Shown: positions 24,966-34,074 of the stretch, one piece after another
How the letters are laid out: every line of letters begins with the position of its first letter
How positions within the stretch are numbered: the first letter of the stretch is position 1
Notes under the pieces: model-generated
The model's database searches: none
The model's input: the letters and a program-made list of their open reading frames with translations, nothing else
What the model was told of the DNA's origin: nothing
Assembly: GCA_036259875.1 (NCBI GenBank)
Contig: DATAAZ010000008.1
Span: forward strand, 1 to 56,320
DNA: 56,320 nucleotides
From: DATAAZ01 sp036259875
GTDB lineage: Bacteria; Actinomycetota; Thermoleophilia; Gaiellales; Gaiellaceae
Direction of reading: 5' to 3'
Translations under genes and position numbers: made by a program

Positions 24966-25382
24966 GTGCCCGCTCGGACGCGGCTTCGCGACGGCCTCGC
25001 GGCGGGCGCGATCGCCGCGGTCGTCAGCGGTATCCCGTCGACCGCACACGCGCTTGCGACCGGGCGCGACCCGCTCGAGGCGACCGTCGCGGCCGGCTCG
25101 CTCGTGCTCCCGCGGGAGACACGGCGCACCCGGCTCGTCCTCGCGGCGGCACCGGTTCACCTCGTAATTTCGCTCGGCTGGGGCGTCGTCCTCGCGCGCC
25201 TGCTTCCAACCGGGGCGGCCGTCCGCACGGGTGCGGGAGCCGGTCTCGCGATCGCGGCCGTCGACCTCGGCCTCCTCGGTCGACGGTTCCGGCGAATTCG
25301 GGCGCTGCCGGTCGCGCCGCAGCTCGCCGATCACGTCGCCTACGGGATCACGGTTGCGGCCGTGCTTCGTCGGCGACGCTGA
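24966..25382 (+). CDS. Conserved small membrane protein
   Basis: 138 residues with three to four hydrophobic stretches (GLAAGAIAAVVSGIPSTAHAL, LVLAAAPVHLVISLGWGVVLARLL, AGAGLAIAAVDLGLLG) and a basic C-terminus. No motif with known function. GTG 24966 is used. Its 3' end overlaps the convergent alcohol dehydrogenase gene by 35 nt. Confidence 0.65.
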   Translation: MPARTRLRDGLAAGAIAAVVSGIPSTAHALATGRDPLEATVAAGSLVLPRETRRTRLVLAAAPVHLVISLGWGVVLARLLPTGAAVRTGAGAGLAIAAVDLGLLGRRFRRIRALPVAPQLADHVAYGITVAAVLRRRR

Positions 25383-26355
25383 GAACGGCGGACCCGCGCA
25401 GGCGGCCGCTTCGGAGCCGCTCGAGCGCCTCGTTCGCGTCCTCGAGGGGGAAGACCTCGATCTCGGTGCGTACGGGTACCCGGGGCGCGAGCGCGAGGAA
25501 CTCGTCGCCGTCCGCTCGCGTCAGGTTCGCCACGGACCCGAGCCACCGTTCGCGCCACAGGAGCTCGTACGGGAAGGACGGGATGTCGCTCATGTGGATG
25601 CCGGCGGAAACGACGACGCCGCCGGGCGCGAGCGCGCCGAGCGCGACGGGGACGAGCGTGCCGACGGGCGCGAAGACGATCGCGGCGTCGAGCGCCTCCG
25701 GCGGCTTCGACGTGGAGTCCCCTGCCCACTCGGCGCCAAGCTCGCGTGCGAACGCCTGGCCGTCCTCGTCGCCCGGGCGCGTGAATGCGAAGACGCGGCG
25801 GCCCTGGTGGCGCGCGACCTGGGCAATGATGTGCGCCGAGGCGCCGAACCCGTAAAGACCGAGCCGCTCCGCGTCGCCGGCGAGTCGGAGCGCGCGGTAG
25901 CCGATCAGCCCTGCGCAGAGGAGCGGCGCCGCCTCGCGGTCGGCGTAGCCGGCCGGCAGGGGGAAGCAGAAGCGCTCGTCCGCGACGGCGAGTTCCGCGT
26001 AGCCGCCGTCGACGTCGTAGCCGGTGAAGCGGGCTCGCTCGCAGAGGTTCTCGCGCCCCGAGCGGCAGTAGCGGCACGCGCCGTCCGTCCAGGCGAGCCA
26101 GGGCACGCCGATCCGCTCGCCTTCGCGGAAGCGCTCGGCGCCCGGACCGCGCGCGGCGACCGCCCCGACGATCTGGTGGCCGAGAACGAGCGGGAGCTTC
26201 GGCCGGCCGAGGTCGCCATCGACGATATGGAGGTCGGTGCGGCAAACGGCGCACGCGCGGACGGCGACGACGACCTCGCCGGGGCCCGGCTCGGGCGGCG
26301 GGACGTCCCGCGCGGCGAGCGGCCGCCTCGCTGCGTCGAGCACCATCGCGCGCAC
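25348..26355 (-). CDS. Zinc-dependent alcohol dehydrogenase (MDR family)
   Basis: A 335-residue medium-chain dehydrogenase. CAVCRTDLHIVDGDL provides the catalytic Cys, LVLGHQIVGAV the His/Glu region, and the structural zinc site is CRYCRSGRENLC. The coenzyme fold reads GLYGFGASAHIIAQVA, a GxGxxAHxxxQ pattern of the AdhA/AdhP-like zinc-binding subgroup. It would oxidise or reduce an alcohol/aldehyde pair; substrate unknown. GTG 26355 is used, with ATG 26346 three codons on as an alternative. A small hypothetical gene lies 9 nt upstream and may be co-transcribed. Confidence 0.88.
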   Translation of the reverse strand: MRAMVLDAARRPLAARDVPPPEPGPGEVVVAVRACAVCRTDLHIVDGDLGRPKLPLVLGHQIVGAVAARGPGAERFREGERIGVPWLAWTDGACRYCRSGRENLCERARFTGYDVDGGYAELAVADERFCFPLPAGYADREAAPLLCAGLIGYRALRLAGDAERLGLYGFGASAHIIAQVARHQGRRVFAFTRPGDEDGQAFARELGAEWAGDSTSKPPEALDAAIVFAPVGTLVPVALGALAPGGVVVSAGIHMSDIPSFPYELLWRERWLGSVANLTRADGDEFLALAPRVPVRTEIEVFPLEDANEALERLRSGRLRGSAVLSVADEARPQP

Positions 26356-26364
26356 GCGCCGACC

Positions 26365-26664
26365 TTAGGCGGAATCGCCGCGGCGCCACGTGAATGCCGT
26401 CTCGGCGACGCGAGGCCGGCCCCGGATGACGCGCCGCCACGCGGCGGCGGCGCGCCAGAGCGCCGGATCCTCGGCGCGCAGATCGAGCGTCGCGGGGTCG
26501 CGCGGGGCCTCGAAGACGAAGACCGCTTCGCTCGCGGTCAGGTAGACCTCGTGGCGGTCGAAGCGCGTCTCCTCGAGGGCGAACGGCGGTCCTTCCTCGA
26601 GGAGGCGACGCGCCTCGTCGCGAACACCTTCCCGCAGCGGCACGACGATGACGAGCCGGCTCAC
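26365..26664 (-). CDS. Hypothetical protein, 99 aa (dimeric alpha-beta barrel-like)
   Basis: From GTG 26664: SRLVIVVPLREGVRDEARRLLEEGPPF, a central VYLTASEAVFVFEAP strand pair, then helical WRAAAAWRRVI. The alternating strand-helix pattern resembles ferredoxin-like/ABM dimeric barrels. No catalytic residue is recognised. Nine bases upstream of the alcohol dehydrogenase on the same strand. Confidence 0.65.
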   Translation of the reverse strand: MSRLVIVVPLREGVRDEARRLLEEGPPFALEETRFDRHEVYLTASEAVFVFEAPRDPATLDLRAEDPALWRAAAAWRRVIRGRPRVAETAFTWRRGDSA

Positions 26665-26730
26665 GGCGTCATCGTGCCGCACCGCCGCCGGCCGTGCATC
26701 CGAGGCCGGCCGCCGCGATATCGTGCCCCG

Positions 26731-27261
26731 GTGGCTCGGACGCGGAGGACCCAGCGAGGGCGCCGGCGGCGGCTGACGTACGTCGCCGCGGAGGCGGCGC
26801 TCGTCCTCCTCGCGGTCGCGCTCGCGTTCGGCGCAGGGACGATCGGGTTCGTCGTCGGGCGCGAGTCGGCCGAGGACGACCCCCCTCGTGCGGAAGCGAC
26901 GGAGGGTGAGGCGACCGAGACCGGCGCGACCGAGGCGCAGCCGACCACGGGCGCGGAGACGACCGGCGAGACCGCGACCGAGACGGGCGGGCAGACGGAG
27001 ACGACCGAGACCGGAACGGGCGGCGGCGATGGCGCGGCGGACGGCGAGCGCGTCTTCGCGTCGGCGGGATGCGCAAGCTGCCACACGCTCTCGGCCGCGG
27101 GCGCGACCGGGACGGTCGGCCCGAACCTCGACGAGACGCAGCTGAGCGAGGAAGAGATCGCCCAGGTCGTCACGAACGGACGCGACGGGATGCCGTCGTT
27201 CGCGGGGCAGCTCAGCGAAGACGAGATCCGAGCCGTCGCCGCGTTCGTCGCGGGCGGCTGA
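26731..27261 (+). CDS. Membrane-tethered c-type cytochrome
   Basis: 176 residues from GTG 26731: a basic start, one transmembrane helix (VAAEAALVLLAVALAFGAGTIGFVVG), a Thr/Glu/Gly-rich linker (about residues 55-105), and a C-terminal class I cytochrome with heme motif C114-A-S-C117-H118, VGPNLDET and a methionine ligand region GRDGMPSFAG. It should sit on the outer face and carry electrons, possibly to the caa3 oxidase encoded earlier. The frame is open far upstream but only this part has cytochrome features. Confidence 0.88.
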   Translation: MARTRRTQRGRRRRLTYVAAEAALVLLAVALAFGAGTIGFVVGRESAEDDPPRAEATEGEATETGATEAQPTTGAETTGETATETGGQTETTETGTGGGDGAADGERVFASAGCASCHTLSAAGATGTVGPNLDETQLSEEEIAQVVTNGRDGMPSFAGQLSEDEIRAVAAFVAGG

Positions 27262-27426
27262 TCCGAGGCGGGCGGTGCCCCGGAGCTCCTCCAGCCGCTC
27301 GCCCGCACGTACCTCGGCCGAACGTGAAGTCTCCGCCCATGGACGATCCCCCGCTCGGAACGCCCGAGCGCCTCGGCGGCGTCGGCCCGTGGGCCGGGCG
27401 GCCGTAGTAGCAGCCTGTTCGTAGCC

Positions 27427-29628
27427 TCAACGCGCGCGCGCCGCCGGCGCGGCGGGACGCGCGCGGCGCTCGCGCGGACCGCCTTCGACCTCGAGATGCG
27501 GCAGCCAATCGAGCCAGCGCGGCAGGTACCAGTTGTGCTCCCCGAGCAGCGTCATCAGCGCCGGGACGAGGACGGACCGGACGAGCGTCGCGTCGATCAG
27601 GAGGGCGATCGCGACGCCGAACCCCATCTGCTGGAACATGACGAGGTCGCCGGCGGCGAACCCGATGAATACCGCGATGATGATGAGCGCCGCGCCCGTG
27701 ATGATTCGCGCTGTCGAGCCGATCCCGAAGGTGACCGCGCCGGCCGTGTCGCCGGTCGCCGAGTAGCGCTCGCGGATCCGGCTGAGCAAGAAGACCTGGT
27801 AATCCATCGAGAGGCCGAACAGCACGGCGAAGAGGAACGGCGGTACCCACGCCTCGATCGTGTCGACCTGCTGAAACCCGAGCAGGTCGGCGCCGACGCC
27901 GTACTGGAAGACCGCGACGACGAGCCCGTAGGCCGCGCCGACCGAAAGCAGGTTGACGAGGATCGCGGTCGCAGCCACGACGATCGAGCGGAACGCGACC
28001 GTTAGCAGGATGAGGCTGAGGCCGAGCACGAAAGCGATCACGATCGGGAGCCAGAAGCGCATGACGTCGAAGTAGTCGATGTTCTCGGCCGTCGCGCCGG
28101 CCACGAGCGCCCTCGCATCGGTGCCTGCGAAGGCGGCCGGGATGTGCTCTGAGCGAAGCCGCTCGACCGCGTCGATCGCCTCCTCGGAAAGAGCGTCGGC
28201 CGCGACGGGCACGGTGATGAGCGTCGCCTCGCCGTCCGCGCTCGGCTGCGTCGTGGGTGGACCGAACGTCTCGTCCGCTTCCAGGCGCGACTGGAGGCTC
28301 GCGATCGCGCGCCCGACCTCGGGCGAGTCGGTGCCGCCGAGGACGACGACCTCGGCGGGGTCGGCACCCGCGGCCGGGAACTCCCTCTCGAGCGCGAGGA
28401 ACCCCTGCTTCGAGACGAGCGAGTCCGGGAGGGTCGCGATCCCTTGCCCGCCGATCTGCAGCCCGAGGATCGGCGCGGCCGCCGCGAGGAGGAGCGCAGC
28501 CGCGAGCGCGAAGCTGACGAGCGGCCGGCGCACGACCCGCCGGACGATGGCACCCCAGAAGCGGCTCTCGCCCGCGGCCTGCGCGGCGACGGAGCGGCCG
28601 AAGAAGGGGACGCGGAGGCGGTTGACGCGGTCGCCGAGCAAGCTCAGGACGGCCGGGAGCACGGTCAGCGCCGCGACGACGGACGTGACCCCGACGAGGA
28701 TCGCGCCCACGGCGAGGCTCCGCATGATCGTGCTCTGGACGAGCAGCAGCCCGATCATCGCGAGCACGAACGCCGTTCCGCTGAAGAGGACCGCCCGGCT
28801 CGCGGTCGCGCCCGCCGTCGCGATCGCGTCGAGCTTCGCGCTCCCCGCCGCGCGTTCCTCGCGGAAGCGCGAGACGACGAAGAGGGCGTAGTCGATCCCG
28901 AGCGCGAGGCCCATCCCGGTCAGCATGTTGACGACGAAGATCGAGAGCTCGAACCCCTGCGCGACGAGCGCCGTCAACCCGAGCGCGACGACGATCGAGA
29001 CGACCGCGAGCACGAGCGGGAGTGCCGCCGCGACGAGCGCGCCGAACACGATCACGAGGACGACGAGCGCGGCGGGAAGGCCGACGCGCAGCTCGCCCTC
29101 CTGGAGATCGCGTTCCGAGACCTCGTTGAAGTCGTGGTCGGTCGTAAAGTTGCCGGTCATCGCGACCTGGAAGCCGTCTCTGCCGTCCTCCTCCTCGACC
29201 ACCTCGACCACGCGCGTGACGTTCTCGTCTTCCGGCGCCCTGAGTCTGATCGGGATCAAGACGGCGCTGCGGTCCGGGGAGACGAGATCCGGGTTCTCGT
29301 CGGGGCTTTGGAACTCGGCAATCACACCCGTCCGCTCGCCCGCGTCGCGGAGCTCGTCGAGGCGCTCCTGGAACGCCTGGTCGTCGACCTCGTGCTCGTT
29401 CGAGCTCACGACGATGAGCTCCGTCGTGAACTGGTCGACCGGGAAGTGGTCCGCGATCGCGTCCTCCGCCCGGAGCGACTCGGGGTTGTTCGTGACCTCC
29501 CCTTCCGTCGTCAGGTTGTCACCGAGGAACATGGCGACAGCGAGGAAGGCGAGCACGATTGCAAGGAGCCAGGCGCCGATCGTCCGCCACGGATGGAGCG
29601 CGCTCGCTCGCGCCAGTCTCTCGGTCAT
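27427..29628 (-). CDS. MMPL/RND-family membrane transporter
   Basis: A 733-residue MMPL-family exporter. An N-terminal helix (WRTIGAWLLAIVLAFLAVAMFL) is followed by a large extracytoplasmic loop, then a bundle with TGMGLALGIDYALFVVSRFREE (TM4, with the GxDY proton-relay motif); the second half repeats this plan, with FAVLFGLSMDYQVFLLSRIRERY. Twelve helices are expected. MMPL proteins export lipids, siderophores or small hydrophobic compounds by proton motive force. ATG 29628 is preferred over an upstream start because it gives MTERLARASALHPWRT, a family-like N-terminus. Cargo cannot be inferred from neighbours. Confidence 0.92.
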   Translation of the reverse strand: MTERLARASALHPWRTIGAWLLAIVLAFLAVAMFLGDNLTTEGEVTNNPESLRAEDAIADHFPVDQFTTELIVVSSNEHEVDDQAFQERLDELRDAGERTGVIAEFQSPDENPDLVSPDRSAVLIPIRLRAPEDENVTRVVEVVEEEDGRDGFQVAMTGNFTTDHDFNEVSERDLQEGELRVGLPAALVVLVIVFGALVAAALPLVLAVVSIVVALGLTALVAQGFELSIFVVNMLTGMGLALGIDYALFVVSRFREERAAGSAKLDAIATAGATASRAVLFSGTAFVLAMIGLLLVQSTIMRSLAVGAILVGVTSVVAALTVLPAVLSLLGDRVNRLRVPFFGRSVAAQAAGESRFWGAIVRRVVRRPLVSFALAAALLLAAAAPILGLQIGGQGIATLPDSLVSKQGFLALEREFPAAGADPAEVVVLGGTDSPEVGRAIASLQSRLEADETFGPPTTQPSADGEATLITVPVAADALSEEAIDAVERLRSEHIPAAFAGTDARALVAGATAENIDYFDVMRFWLPIVIAFVLGLSLILLTVAFRSIVVAATAILVNLLSVGAAYGLVVAVFQYGVGADLLGFQQVDTIEAWVPPFLFAVLFGLSMDYQVFLLSRIRERYSATGDTAGAVTFGIGSTARIITGAALIIIAVFIGFAAGDLVMFQQMGFGVAIALLIDATLVRSVLVPALMTLLGEHNWYLPRWLDWLPHLEVEGGPRERRARPAAPAARAR

Positions 29629-29677
29629 CTCCGCTGCAACGCGGCTAGGGGTCGAGTATTCCGCATAACCTCGCGGC

Positions 29678-30220
29678 GTGCGGGACGCGCTCGCCGTCGT
29701 CGACGTCATCAACCTCTTCGACCACGAGGACGGCGAGACGCTGCTCGCGTCGTTCCGGCACCGGCTCGCCGCGTTCGAGCGCGCGCTCGCGGCCGCACGC
29801 TCGGCGGGGACGCCGGTGATCTACGTGAACGACAGCCAGGGGCGGTGGGATTCCGACGCGCCGGGGCTCGTCCGGGCCGCCCTCGCGGGTCGCGGCCGGG
29901 ACGTCGTCGGCGCGCTGGCACCGCGGCCGGGCGAGCGGTTCGTCCTGAAGCCGCGCTACTCGATCTTCGACCATACTCCGCTCGTCATCCTCCTCCGGGA
30001 GCTCGAGATCGAACGGCTCCTGCTCGCCGGCGGCGCGACGGAGATGTGCATCGTCCAGTCGGCGATCGACGCGCGCGAGCTCGGGTTCAAGGTGACGATC
30101 CTCGCCGACGCCTGCGCGGCCGTCGACGAGGAGATGGAGCGAGTCTCGCTCGAGTACGCGGAGCGCGTCGTCGGAGCCCGCGTCGAGCGCGTCACGGACG
30201 TGCGGCTCGCGGAGGCGTAG
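29678..30220 (+). CDS. Isochorismatase-family cysteine hydrolase
   Basis: A 180-residue hydrolase with the triad of the family: Asp in LAVVDVINLF, Lys in RFVLKPRYSIFDHTPL, and Cys in GGATEMCIVQSAIDARELGF. Members cleave isochorismate, nicotinamide, N-carbamoyl amines or similar; the substrate is not evident. GTG 29678 lies 50 nt from the divergent MMPL gene, so a shared promoter region is likely. A small ABM-like gene follows 12 nt downstream. Confidence 0.88.
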   Translation: MRDALAVVDVINLFDHEDGETLLASFRHRLAAFERALAAARSAGTPVIYVNDSQGRWDSDAPGLVRAALAGRGRDVVGALAPRPGERFVLKPRYSIFDHTPLVILLRELEIERLLLAGGATEMCIVQSAIDARELGFKVTILADACAAVDEEMERVSLEYAERVVGARVERVTDVRLAEA

Positions 30221-30232
30221 ACTCGCCGCGCC

Positions 30233-30547
30233 GTGTTCGCCCGCATAACGACGTTCGAGGGGCCGGCCGAACGAATCGAGGAGGGCCTGGAGATCTTCCG
30301 GGCGAACGTGCTTCCTTGGCTCAAGGACGCGACGGGCTTCCGCGGCTTCACGCTGCTCATCGACCGTCCGAACGAGAAGGCCCTCACGATCACGTTCTGG
30401 ACGAGTCGCGAGAGCGCCGAAGACGCGACGGGGGCGGGTGGGAGCGCGATACGCGAGGAGGTGGCCGCGGCCGTCGGAACGACGATGGGGCGAACGGAGA
30501 TCTACGAGCTCGCGGCGGTCGAGTCACTCGAGCTCGAGGCGCGCTGA
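30233..30547 (+). CDS. ABM-like dimeric alpha-beta barrel protein
   Basis: 104 residues: FARITTFEGPAERIEEGLEIF, GFRGFTLLIDRPNEKALTITFW and a helical end. The layout of two strand-helix units is typical of antibiotic-biosynthesis-monooxygenase-like/ Dabb proteins, which may act as small oxygenases, isomerases or binding proteins. GTG start 12 nt after the hydrolase, probably the same operon. Confidence 0.72.
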   Translation: MFARITTFEGPAERIEEGLEIFRANVLPWLKDATGFRGFTLLIDRPNEKALTITFWTSRESAEDATGAGGSAIREEVAAAVGTTMGRTEIYELAAVESLELEAR

Positions 30548-30610
30548 GCGGGCCCGCGGCTCGCGTTTCGGACGCACATAACGGCGGCGCGGAGCGGGTT
30601 CGCATAAAAG

Positions 30611-30642
30611 TTGAATTTCAATCCGGACCAACCTAACGTTGG
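30611..30642 (+). promoter_or_regulatory. Putative promoter and operator of the sugar ABC operon
   Basis: TTGAAT (30611-30616) and TAACGT (30634-30639) are separated by 17 nt, a plausible sigma-70-type pair in an AT-richer patch. Two short dyads overlap it: TTGAA-T-TTCAA (30611-30621) over the -35 and CCAAC-N5-GTTGG (30628-30642) over the -10, which is where a repressor could bind. The start codon is 53 nt further on. Confidence 0.4.
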
Positions 30643-30694
30643 GCGCTCGACCCCGATGGGCGCTGCCAGACGTCGAGATGCAAGGAGGACGAGC

Positions 30695-31906
30695 GTGACG
30701 AGGCTCGAGCAAGGATCGAACGAGAAAAAGACACGGCTCAGGATTGTCACCGTCCTCTTCGCGCTTCTCCTCGCGCTCGCAACGGTCGCGGGCTGCGGAG
30801 GCGACGACGACGGCGGCGGCGGCGGAGGCGGAGGCAACGGCGAGGCCGAAGGCGGAGGCGGCGGCGAAGGCAGCATCTGGGTGTTGCTCCCGGACAGCGC
30901 CAGCTCGCCCCGCTGGGAGTCGGACGACCGCCGGTTCTTCGAGCGGGCGTTCTCCGAGGCCGGCGTCGACTTCAACATCGTGAACGCTGAAAACGACCCG
31001 GCTCAGCAGCAGTCGCAGGCCGAGCAGGCGATCGCCGACGGGGCGAGCGTCATCCTGCTCGTGAGCATTGACACCGGCTCGGGCGCCACGATCATCGACA
31101 TGGCGAAGGACGCCGACGTTCAGGTCGTCGAGTACGACCGCTTCAACACCGGCGGCTCCGGCGGAGCGGCGTACGTAAGCTTCGACAACGTCCGGGTCGG
31201 CGCCACGATGGCCGAGATCCTCGAGCCCGAGATCGACGCGCTGGACGTCGACAAGCCGAGGGTCGTGATGCTAAACGGCGGCGAAGAGGACAACAACTCG
31301 TTCCTCTTCCGCCAGGGCTACGCCGAGACGGTCGAGGAGCGGGTGGACGCGGGCGACTGGGAGCTGGTCGCCGACCAGCATGTCCCCGGCTGGGACAACC
31401 AGCAGGCGCAGACGATCATGGAGCAGATCCTCACCGACGCGAACAACAACGTCGACGCCGTCTTTGCGGCGAACGACGGCCTCGCGAACTCGGCGATCAA
31501 CGCGCTCGAGGCGGCCGGGATCGAGCGGGCGCCCGTGAGCGGGCAGGACGCGACCGTCGCGGGCATCCAGAACATCCTCCTCGGCAAGCAGACGATGACC
31601 GTCTACAAGCCGATCGAAGCCGAGGCGGCGGTCGCGGCCGCAGTCGCACTCGCGCTTCGAAACGGCGAAGACATCACGAACGTGGAAGCGGACGCCGAGT
31701 TCGAGTTGATCGGCATCAAGGCGGAGGACGGGCAGCCGACCGAGGAGCCCGAAGGTGAGGGCGTCGTGCCGTACTTCGCGCTCACTCCGATCGGAGTCAC
31801 GGCTGACAACCTCGAAGACACCGTGATCGCGGACGGATTCCGGACGGCCGAGGAGGTCTGCAGGGGCGAGGTCGCCCAGACCGATTTCTGCAGGGGGCAA
31901 AGCTAA
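30695..31906 (+). CDS. xylF: Xylose-type sugar ABC transporter substrate-binding lipoprotein
   Basis: 403 residues from GTG 30695, preceded by AAGGAGG (30682-30688) 6 nt upstream, which decides the start over the longer frame. A lipoprotein signal (LLLALATVAGC) leads to a Gly/Glu-rich spacer, then a two-lobe periplasmic-binding fold: QAIADGASVILLVSID, VVEYDRF, PRVVMLNGGEEDNNSFLF, VDAVFAANDGLANSAINAL and VSGQDATVAGIQNILLGKQTMTVYKP, the last close to XylF. It binds a sugar at the outer membrane face and delivers it to the permease. Xylose is likely but not proven. Confidence 0.88.
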   Translation: MTRLEQGSNEKKTRLRIVTVLFALLLALATVAGCGGDDDGGGGGGGGNGEAEGGGGGEGSIWVLLPDSASSPRWESDDRRFFERAFSEAGVDFNIVNAENDPAQQQSQAEQAIADGASVILLVSIDTGSGATIIDMAKDADVQVVEYDRFNTGGSGGAAYVSFDNVRVGATMAEILEPEIDALDVDKPRVVMLNGGEEDNNSFLFRQGYAETVEERVDAGDWELVADQHVPGWDNQQAQTIMEQILTDANNNVDAVFAANDGLANSAINALEAAGIERAPVSGQDATVAGIQNILLGKQTMTVYKPIEAEAAVAAAVALALRNGEDITNVEADAEFELIGIKAEDGQPTEEPEGEGVVPYFALTPIGVTADNLEDTVIADGFRTAEEVCRGEVAQTDFCRGQS

Positions 31907-31913
31907 CGACGTA

Positions 31914-31954
31914 GGCGGCCGGAAGGGGTACCCGGGACGGCCCTTTCCGCCGCC
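31914..31954 (+). promoter_or_regulatory. Intercistronic hairpin after the binding-protein gene
   Basis: GGCGGCCGGAAGGG (31914-31927) can pair with CCCTTTCCGCCGCC (31941-31954) with small internal mismatches. A stem-loop here is common in ABC operons, stabilising the abundant binding-protein message while reducing read-through into the ATPase gene. No U-run follows. Confidence 0.5.
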
Positions 31955-31973
31955 AGAGAGCGGGAGGCGCACA

Positions 31974-32756
31974 ATGGCCGATACGCCGCTTCTCGAGTGC
32001 AGGAACGTCTCGAAGGCGTTCGGGGCGGTCCAGGCGCTCTACCGCGTCGACTTCGAGGTTCGCGCCGGCGAGGTGATGGCGCTCGTCGGAGACAACGGGG
32101 CCGGGAAGTCGACGCTGATCAAGGGGATCGCGGGGATCTACCCCTTCGACGAAGGCGACGTGCTCGTCGAGGGCCGCACAGTCCACATCCACGGCCCCCG
32201 GGACGCGGCCAGGCTCGGCATCGAGGTCGTGTACCAAGATCTCGCGCTCGCCGACAACCTCGATGTCGTCGCGAACATGTTCCTCGGCCGGGAGCGGACG
32301 CGGACCGGCGTCGTGCTCGACGAGTCGAGCATGGAGCGCTCCTCCCGGGAGACGCTCGACAGCCTCTCCGTGACGACGCTCCAGTCCGTCCGCCAGGCGG
32401 TCGCCGGCCTCTCGGGGGGGCAGCGTCAGTCCGTGGCGGTCGCGAAGGCGGTCATGTGGAACTCGCGCACTGTGATTCTTGACGAGCCGACCGCCGCGCT
32501 CGGCGTCGCGCAGACGCGCCAGGTGCTGAACCTCGTCCGCCGCCTCGCCGAGCGCGATCTCGGCGTGGTGATCGTGACGCACAACCTGCACGACGTCTTC
32601 GAGGTCGCCGACCGGATCACCGTCCTCCGGCTCGGTCAGCGGGTGGCGCTGTTCGAGAAGGGTCAAACGACCCAGCAGGAAGTCGTGCAGGCGATCACGG
32701 CGGGCACGCTCGACAACGTGCCGGGGATGCAAGCCCGGGCGGAGGTCGGCGCATGA
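31974..32756 (+). CDS. xylG: Sugar ABC transporter ATP-binding protein (single domain)
   Basis: 260 residues with one complete ABC cassette: Walker A GDNGAGKSTL, Q-loop VVYQDLAL, signature LSGGQRQSVAVAKA, Walker B VILDEPTAALG and H-loop VIVTHNLHD. Classical XylG/RbsA have two cassettes in about 500 residues; this is the one-cassette (FrcA-like) form and should act as a homodimer with the permease. Its stop overlaps the permease start by 4 nt. Confidence 0.9.
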   Translation: MADTPLLECRNVSKAFGAVQALYRVDFEVRAGEVMALVGDNGAGKSTLIKGIAGIYPFDEGDVLVEGRTVHIHGPRDAARLGIEVVYQDLALADNLDVVANMFLGRERTRTGVVLDESSMERSSRETLDSLSVTTLQSVRQAVAGLSGGQRQSVAVAKAVMWNSRTVILDEPTAALGVAQTRQVLNLVRRLAERDLGVVIVTHNLHDVFEVADRITVLRLGQRVALFEKGQTTQQEVVQAITAGTLDNVPGMQARAEVGA

Positions 32757-34051
32757 CCGAGCAGCGGGTCGAGCCCGCGGTCGTCGACGACCCAACGGCT
32801 TCCGGGATCGCGGAGCACGTGCCCGCCGGGGCGGCCGTCGACGAGGTCGGCGAGTCGCGGAGGCTCTCCGGCTACGTGCGCCTGTGGTGGCAGGCCGTCC
32901 GCTCGGGCGAGCTCGGAACGCTGCCGATCCTCGTGGGTCTCGCGATCATCCTCGTGACGTTCGCGCTCCTCGAGGACAACTTCTTCACGGAGCGCAACTT
33001 CACGAACCTGATCCTCCAGATGGCGGCGGTCGCGACGATCGCGATCGGCGTCGTCTTCGTCCTCTTGATCGGGGAGATCGACCTCTCGGTCGCGTTCGTC
33101 AGCGCGGTCGGTGCCGTCGTCATGACGCTGCTCCTCCGCCCCGGCGAGCCGGGGTGGCCGTGGTGGCTCGCGATCGGCGTCGCGCTCCTCTGCACGACGG
33201 CGATCGGCTTCATCCAGGCGCTCGTGATCACCAAGGCGGGCGTTCCGTCGTTCGTCGTGACGCTCGCGGGCTTCCTGATCTGGTCGGGCGTCGTCCTCAT
33301 CTTGACGACCCAGTACTCGACGGCCGGAACGATCCGGATCCAGAACGACGTCGTGATCGGGATCGCGAACGACTTCCTGAGCCAGCTCTGGGGCTGGATC
33401 CTCGGGATCGTGGTCGTCGCGGCCTACGCGGCCGTCCAGCTTCGGGCGGCACTGACGCGCCGCGCGCGCCGGCTCGCCTCGAAGCCGCTCGCGCTGATCG
33501 CGCTCCAGACGGCGGGCCTCGCGGCCGTCACGTTTGCCGCGATCTGGTACCTGAACGAGGACCGCGGCGTCCCGAAGGTCGCGCTGATCCTCGGCATCCT
33601 CCTCGCCTTCTGGTCGTTCGTCGCGTCGCGCACGCGCTTCGGCCGCCACGTCTACGCGGTCGGCGGAAGCGCGGAAGCCGCCCGCCGCGCGGGCATCGAC
33701 GTCGACCGCGTTCGCATCGCCGTGTTCATGATCAGCGGCTTCATGGCCGGCGTCGGCGGGATCATGCTCGCCTCGCGGCTTCGCTCGGTGGCGACGAACA
33801 CGGGCGGTGGGAACCTGCTCCTCCTCGTGATCGCGGCGGCGGTCATCGGAGGGACGAGCCTCTTCGGCGGCACCGGTCGCGTGATTGCGGCGCTGCTCGG
33901 AGCGCTCGTCATCGCGTCGATCCAGAACGGCATGGATCTCATGGGCCTCGCCTCGGGGACGAAGTTCGTGATCACCGGCCTCGTCCTGCTCGGCGCAGTC
34001 CTCATCGACGCCTTTGCGAAGCGACGGCGCGCCGCCCGCGGAGGGGTCTGA
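32753..34051 (+). CDS. xylH: Sugar ABC transporter permease
   Basis: 432 residues with about ten helices. Features of the BPD_transp_2 family include LLIGEIDLSVAFVSAVGAVVM, VPSFVVTLAGFLIWSGVVLI and near the end AAAVIGGTSLFGGTGRVIAALLGALVIASIQNGMDLMG. An insertion with a basic loop (RAALTRRARRLASKP) is common in XylH. It forms the membrane channel for the imported sugar. GTG-type neighbours and overlap with the ATPase gene show one operon; an FG-GAP lipoprotein gene follows after 23 nt. Confidence 0.92.
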   Translation: MTEQRVEPAVVDDPTASGIAEHVPAGAAVDEVGESRRLSGYVRLWWQAVRSGELGTLPILVGLAIILVTFALLEDNFFTERNFTNLILQMAAVATIAIGVVFVLLIGEIDLSVAFVSAVGAVVMTLLLRPGEPGWPWWLAIGVALLCTTAIGFIQALVITKAGVPSFVVTLAGFLIWSGVVLILTTQYSTAGTIRIQNDVVIGIANDFLSQLWGWILGIVVVAAYAAVQLRAALTRRARRLASKPLALIALQTAGLAAVTFAAIWYLNEDRGVPKVALILGILLAFWSFVASRTRFGRHVYAVGGSAEAARRAGIDVDRVRIAVFMISGFMAGVGGIMLASRLRSVATNTGGGNLLLLVIAAAVIGGTSLFGGTGRVIAALLGALVIASIQNGMDLMGLASGTKFVITGLVLLGAVLIDAFAKRRRAARGGV

Positions 34052-34074
34052 GAGAGGAGGTCGCACGCCCGGTC

